From Candidatus Bipolaricaulota bacterium (GTDB lineage: Bacteria > Bipolaricaulota > Bipolaricaulia > Bipolaricaulales > Bipolaricaulaceae), in NCBI GenBank assembly GCA_025060555.1, contig JANXBC010000049.1, positions 1 through 8,217 of the forward strand: 8,217 bases of DNA, in the 5' to 3' direction. A model generated the notes under the pieces. It worked only from the letters and a program-made list of their open reading frames with translations. It did not search any database and was not told the DNA's origin. Shown here in pieces: positions 5,124-8,217 of the stretch (the first letter of the stretch is position 1; every line of letters starts with the position of its first letter). The translations under genes were made by a program, and so were the position numbers.

Positions 5124-5980
5124 GGGAACTTTTAACTCCTGCGGAGTTATTGGTCCTTTCCCGGGCGCGGCTCCTCCTGCGGCGGCCGCGGCTTCCCTTT
5201 CCCGGAGCCCACCTAAGCCGCCGTGCCGGCACATCCTTGGAATTCGCCGACCACCGACCCTATCAGCCGGGCGATGACCTGCGTTTGGTGGATTGGGCCC
5301 TCTATGCCCGCCACAGAAAACTCATGACCAAGGTCTTCTCGCGGGAGGTGGAAGCGCCGCTTTACCTCCTCGTTGATGTGTCCCGCTCCATGGAACTTGG
5401 AGGGAAATTTTCTTTTGCCGTGCGTCTTTGTGCGGCCCTTTGTTTTTTGGCGTTTCGCGGTGGGGATCGCTTCGGTGTTTATCCGTTTCGGGATCAGCCG
5501 GGCGTGTGGGGCAAGCCCCGGCGCGGCCGCATCGCTTTGGCACGCACGTTTTCCGAGCTTGGGCGTCTCATCCCCCAGGGAAAAACGAATTTCTCCGCAA
5601 CTTTTTCGCGCTGGGCCGAAAAGTTTCGTGAACCCGGGATGTGTGTGGTGGCTTCGGATTTCCTCGCTCCCGGGTTTCAGGAAGGATTAGCTATTCTGCG
5701 CCACGCGCGTCACGCCGTGGCTGCCGTGCAAATACTAGCTCCCGAGGATCTAACTCCACCTGTTCTTGGAGAGATAAGGCTTTTGGACGTGGAGGAGGGT
5801 AGAGGGAGGCCGATGGTGGTGGGGCGGGCGGCGCAGAGGGCGTACCAAGAGGCCCTCCATCGTTGGAACAAAAGCCTGGCCGAAGCCTGTCGTGAACTAG
5901 GCGTCGCTCAATTTCTCTTTGCCGCTGATAGCTCGCCGGTGCAAGCGGCCCTGGTCCTTGCCCGGAGGTGGCGGCCGTGA
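5078..5980 (+). CDS. DUF58 (VWA-like) protein, MoxR partner
   Basis: This protein of about 300 residues begins with a Gly/Pro/Ala-rich leader (residues 2-14) encoded in the overlap with moxR, then ELLTPAELLVLSRARLLLRR. The DUF58 hallmark is clear: EFADHRPYQPGDDLRLVDW (55-73), followed by LMTKVFSREVEAPLYLLVDVS. The last part carries D100, S102 and S104, the DxSxS triad of a VWA metal (MIDAS) site, so metal binding is plausible. There is no membrane segment, unlike many DUF58 proteins that carry two N-terminal helices, so it is predicted cytosolic. DUF58 proteins are encoded next to MoxR and are thought to be its adaptor or substrate. Translation is probably coupled to moxR, and its TGA is shared with the GTG of the next gene. 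A shorter product starting after the leader cannot be excluded. Confidence 0.88.
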   Translation: MGGPAGGATGGPATIGELLTPAELLVLSRARLLLRRPRLPFPGAHLSRRAGTSLEFADHRPYQPGDDLRLVDWALYARHRKLMTKVFSREVEAPLYLLVDVSRSMELGGKFSFAVRLCAALCFLAFRGGDRFGVYPFRDQPGVWGKPRRGRIALARTFSELGRLIPQGKTNFSATFSRWAEKFREPGMCVVASDFLAPGFQEGLAILRHARHAVAAVQILAPEDLTPPVLGEIRLLDVEEGRGRPMVVGRAAQRAYQEALHRWNKSLAEACRELGVAQFLFAADSSPVQAALVLARRWRP

Positions 5981-7632
5981 GTTTTCTCCTTCCCTGGGCC
6001 TGGCTTTGGCTCTTGGCCCTCCTCCCTGTGGTAGTCCTCCACTTTCTGCGCCGCAAGGAACGGGATTGGCCTGTTTCCGCGCTTTTCCTTTGGGAAGGGG
6101 TCCGCCCCGATCGGCCACACTTCCTCCAACGCTTGCGCCGCCGTTTCGATCTTCTTCTCCTTCTCCAAATGCTTGCCGTAGGCCTGTTCGCGTTTTCTCT
6201 AAGTCAGCCCGCGTTTCTCACCACCAAACCCAGTGGGGCCACCCTCCTTGTGCTCGATGGGTCTGCCCCTCTTGCTGCTCAAGGTATGGCGGAAAAAGTT
6301 ATTGCCGAGGCCAAACGCGTTGTGGCCGAATCCAGTGGCCCTTGGGCCGCGGTTCTCTGGGCCTCCCCACCGCAGGTTCTCTCGGGCCCAACTTCCTCTC
6401 GCCCGGAATTCCTTCAGGCCCTGGCCCGCTATAGGCCAACCTTGACCAAGCGCCCCGAGTTTTCTCAAGCCCTTGCGCTTTTCCCTGAACCGTGGCCGCG
6501 GGTGGTGGTGATCACAGACGATCCCCAAGGTGTTGTTGGGGCACAAATAGTACAGATTGAGCGGCCGGATAACCTGGGCATTACCGCTTTTTCCGTGCGC
6601 CCCACCCCTGATGGCACTCGTTACGAGGCGTTCCTCCGCATTCTGAATGCCACAAGCAAATTCCAGGATGCCCAGGTTCGCGTGCGCACGGAGGCCGCTG
6701 AGTTTTGGACGAGTCGGCTTCTCCCTCCCGAAGCTGAGGAGGAGGTGATTCTCCCCCTTTCTGGGGTGCGGGCCCAGGTTTTCACCGCAGAATTGCTGCC
6801 CTCCGATGCTTTTCCCTGGGACAACGTGCGCTACTTTGCGTTTTCTACTCGGGAAGTGCGGGTGGCTTGGCAGGGGGTGGGGGAGCGATATCTTTGGGCG
6901 GCCCTGCAGGCAGCGGCCCCAGTGGTCCGGACAGATGCGGATGCGGACCTCTTCGTCGCGGCCTACACCGATCTTTCCTTCGAGCCCTCTGGTCCTGCAT
7001 TTTTCTTGGCGGCGGGAAGTCCAACCTGTCCGCGGGGGGCGCTGCGCGAGGCCGGGCCCCTGCGCGGCGCGGCTTCTTCCCTCCTCACCCACGTTTCCCT
7101 GGAGAAATTCCGCGTCCCCAAGATCTACGAAGTTCGGCTTCCTTCCGGTGCGGAGGTTGTCATTTGGGCTGGGGAATCCCCACTGCTTGCCCTCTGGGAT
7201 AGCCCATCCGGTCGGCGGGTGATCTTCGCCGCAGATCTCATAAGCTCGAACCTTCCCTTGCTTCCGGACTTCCCTGTGCTTGTGCGCAATCTCCTTGGCT
7301 GGCTCCTTCCTGAGGAGCCGGGTGCGCTTGCTATGGTGGGCGAAAATGTGCGTCTGCCGGAAGGCTTTCAGGTCGTCTTGGATTCCGAGACGGTGGCGGA
7401 TGTCTGGGTCCCAGATCGGCCTGGGATCTTCCTGCTGCGTCGGCCCAAAGGGGCCGGATATTTGGCGGTGAATGTCCCTTGGGAGGCTTCCTATCCCCCT
7501 GTCCCTCAACCCTCTTCTGAGCCCCAGGTGTCCCAGGCACAGGTGGCGGTGGCCCTGTGGCCCTGGGTTCTTTTTCCGCTCGTTTTTCTCCTCTTTGGGG
7601 AGGGGCTCCTTTTCTACCGCAGAGGTGGGTGA
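5977..7632 (+). CDS. BatA-like membrane protein with degenerate VWA domain
   Basis: The 551-residue product starts FLLPWAWLWLLALLPVVVLHFLRR (residues 3-26), then a basic loop and a second helix (about 57-80) ending at SLSQP. This is the BatA/aerotolerance-regulator N-terminal pattern: two helices linked by a conserved cytosolic loop. A VWA-like fold follows (about 88-195), but its metal motif reads D94-G-S96-A-P98, so the third MIDAS residue is proline, and ITDD (179-182) replaces the usual ITDG. Residues 199-290 form a beta-rich domain (NLGITAFSVRP, then DAFPWDN). A later region with DLISSNLPLLPDFPVL (about 419-434) resembles the domain common in such large BatA proteins, and a C-terminal helix spans about 525-545. 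GTG 5977 is chosen because it overlaps the previous stop (GTGA) and follows GGAGG (5964-5968). Probable role: membrane partner of MoxR, perhaps structural and no longer metal-binding. Confidence 0.83.
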   Translation: MSFLLPWAWLWLLALLPVVVLHFLRRKERDWPVSALFLWEGVRPDRPHFLQRLRRRFDLLLLLQMLAVGLFAFSLSQPAFLTTKPSGATLLVLDGSAPLAAQGMAEKVIAEAKRVVAESSGPWAAVLWASPPQVLSGPTSSRPEFLQALARYRPTLTKRPEFSQALALFPEPWPRVVVITDDPQGVVGAQIVQIERPDNLGITAFSVRPTPDGTRYEAFLRILNATSKFQDAQVRVRTEAAEFWTSRLLPPEAEEEVILPLSGVRAQVFTAELLPSDAFPWDNVRYFAFSTREVRVAWQGVGERYLWAALQAAAPVVRTDADADLFVAAYTDLSFEPSGPAFFLAAGSPTCPRGALREAGPLRGAASSLLTHVSLEKFRVPKIYEVRLPSGAEVVIWAGESPLLALWDSPSGRRVIFAADLISSNLPLLPDFPVLVRNLLGWLLPEEPGALAMVGENVRLPEGFQVVLDSETVADVWVPDRPGIFLLRRPKGAGYLAVNVPWEASYPPVPQPSSEPQVSQAQVAVALWPWVLFPLVFLLFGEGLLFYRRGG

Positions 7633-8217
7633 TGCGCTTCCTTTTCCCCTGGGCTTTGTTTCTCCTTATTTTCCCTTTGGCCCTTGGGATATTTGCGTTG
7701 CGACGGGAACCCAGCCTCCTTGGCCGCGTGCTTACCCTCGCGTTCCTTGTTCTTGCCGGGAGCCAGCCCGAGCTGAGCCTTCGCCGCGTACAAGAGGAAG
7801 TGGTCTTTGTGGTGGACCGCTCAGCTAGCGTGGGAGATCTGGGTTCCCAAGCATTCTGGGAGCTAGCAGGGACTGCGGCCGGGCGGGGAGCAAAAGTGGG
7901 GGTGGTATTGTTTGCCGGCAATCCCGCGGTTGCCCGTGTCCCGTCCCCAGGTCTTCCCCGTGGACTGGAAACCCTCGCGGATCTTGAGCCAGAGCAAAGC
8001 GACCTCGGTGCCGCTCTGGATCTAGCCTCTGCCCTCATCCGCGAGCGCGGCCAAATCGTCCTCATCACCGACGGGCGCGATACAGGACAAGGACTTTGGG
8101 GCGCGGTCAGCCGCATTCGTGCCCGGGGTATTCCAATTCAGGTTTTCCCCGTTGGAGAATCAGATCCGGTGCGCATCATTTCCCTGCGTGCTCCGAGCCG
8201 TGCCCCACCAGGACAGG
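7632..8217 (+). CDS. BatB-like membrane VWA-domain protein (3' end outside window)
   Basis: The frame is open to the last base, giving 195 residues of a truncated product. The N-terminus has two hydrophobic helices (about residues 3-23 and 32-46) separated by RREPSLLGR, ending at GSQPEL, which matches BatA/BatB-type proteins. A VWA domain begins at about 55 with FVVDRSASV: D62, S64 and S66 complete the DxSxS MIDAS motif. S123/D124 sit where the conserved threonine often lies, and ITDGRD (145-150, D147) supplies the last acidic residue. After the domain comes IISLRAPSRAPPG, the start of what looks like a beta domain. Total length is unknown; relatives can be much longer, with a C-terminal amidotransferase-like part. 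The ATG at 7632 shares one base with the previous TGA, and GAGGTGG (7622-7628) is the Shine-Dalgarno. Metal binding looks intact, unlike in the preceding protein. Confidence 0.85.
   Translation, partial: MRFLFPWALFLLIFPLALGIFALRREPSLLGRVLTLAFLVLAGSQPELSLRRVQEEVVFVVDRSASVGDLGSQAFWELAGTAAGRGAKVGVVLFAGNPAVARVPSPGLPRGLETLADLEPEQSDLGAALDLASALIRERGQIVLITDGRDTGQGLWGAVSRIRARGIPIQVFPVGESDPVRIISLRAPSRAPPGQ

Larger units (their letters stand above)
1101..8217 (+). other. Seven-gene overlapping cluster around MoxR/DUF58/VWA (probable operon)
   Basis: All seven genes run in the same direction and every junction overlaps: ATGA at 2270-2273, about 31 bases at 2836-2866, TTGA at 4152-4155, 46 bases at 5078-5123, GTGA at 5977-5980, and one shared base (TGATG) at 7630-7634. 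This indicates one polycistronic message with translational coupling and probably a shared function. No terminator or promoter-sized gap is seen within it. The cluster continues beyond the right edge, since the last gene is cut. No promoter for the cluster is visible except possibly that of the recombinase, or one inside the recombinase gene. Confidence 0.8.

Noticed and set aside
6199..7509. Long open frame on the - strand (436 codons)
   Set aside because: It lies wholly inside the BatA-like gene, which has clear domain structure on the + strand. The antisense translation shows no coherent domain and arises from GC-biased codons.
7331..8116. Open frame on the - strand (261 codons)
   Set aside because: It covers the junction of two well-supported VWA-type genes and translates to Arg/Pro/Ser-rich sequence with no motif.
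1..8217. CRISPR array, tRNA or rRNA genes, insertion sequence ends
   Set aside because: I saw no regularly spaced identical repeats, no tRNA-like cloverleaf next to the recombinase, no rRNA-like sequence and no transposase. In particular no tRNA attachment site was found beside the recombinase.

Overview
The window looks like a compact, moderately GC-rich bacterial chromosome. All genes are on the + strand, they almost touch or overlap, several use GTG or TTG starts, and Shine-Dalgarno motifs are clear. The phylum cannot be fixed from the sequence alone. The HD-family gene at the left edge resembles a family I know from archaea and deep-branching bacteria, so a thermophilic or deep-branching bacterium is a guess.

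Layout. Bases 1-357 are the 3' end of an HD-superfamily (COG3294-like) phosphohydrolase gene. Bases 358-486 are the only real intergenic gap. It holds a perfect 10-bp-arm palindrome, a second GC-rich hairpin and three imperfect 17-bp direct repeats, just upstream of a small tyrosine recombinase (487-1104) with an apparently complete catalytic set. The recombinase stop codon overlaps (ATGA) the start of a long tightly packed cluster that runs off the right edge: a membrane protein with an N-terminal beta-type domain (1101-2273), a polytopic membrane protein (2270-2866), a membrane-anchored helical/low-complexity protein (about 2836-4155), a MoxR-family AAA+ ATPase (4152-5123), a DUF58 protein (5078-5980), a BatA-like membrane protein with a degenerate von Willebrand A (VWA) domain (5977-7632), and a BatB-like membrane VWA protein (7632 to the right edge, truncated).

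The last four form a recognisable MoxR/DUF58/BatA/VWA set, a widespread membrane-associated AAA+ chaperone-like system. MoxR is expected to be the ATP-driven motor, DUF58 its cytosolic adaptor, and the membrane VWA proteins its metal-dependent binding partners. The three preceding membrane proteins are probably lineage-specific components, because they are translationally chained to the set. Every junction from 1101 onward overlaps, so one polycistronic mRNA is likely.

The recombinase and HD gene share a strong preference for C/G-ending codons, while the cluster uses clearly more T-ending codons. The recombinase/cluster junction is therefore also a composition boundary. The main points for a second look are the repeat-rich region before the recombinase, the abrupt fusion of recombinase to operon, a G-quadruplex-type sequence just inside the first operon gene, and the graded loss of the VWA metal site across three neighbouring proteins.
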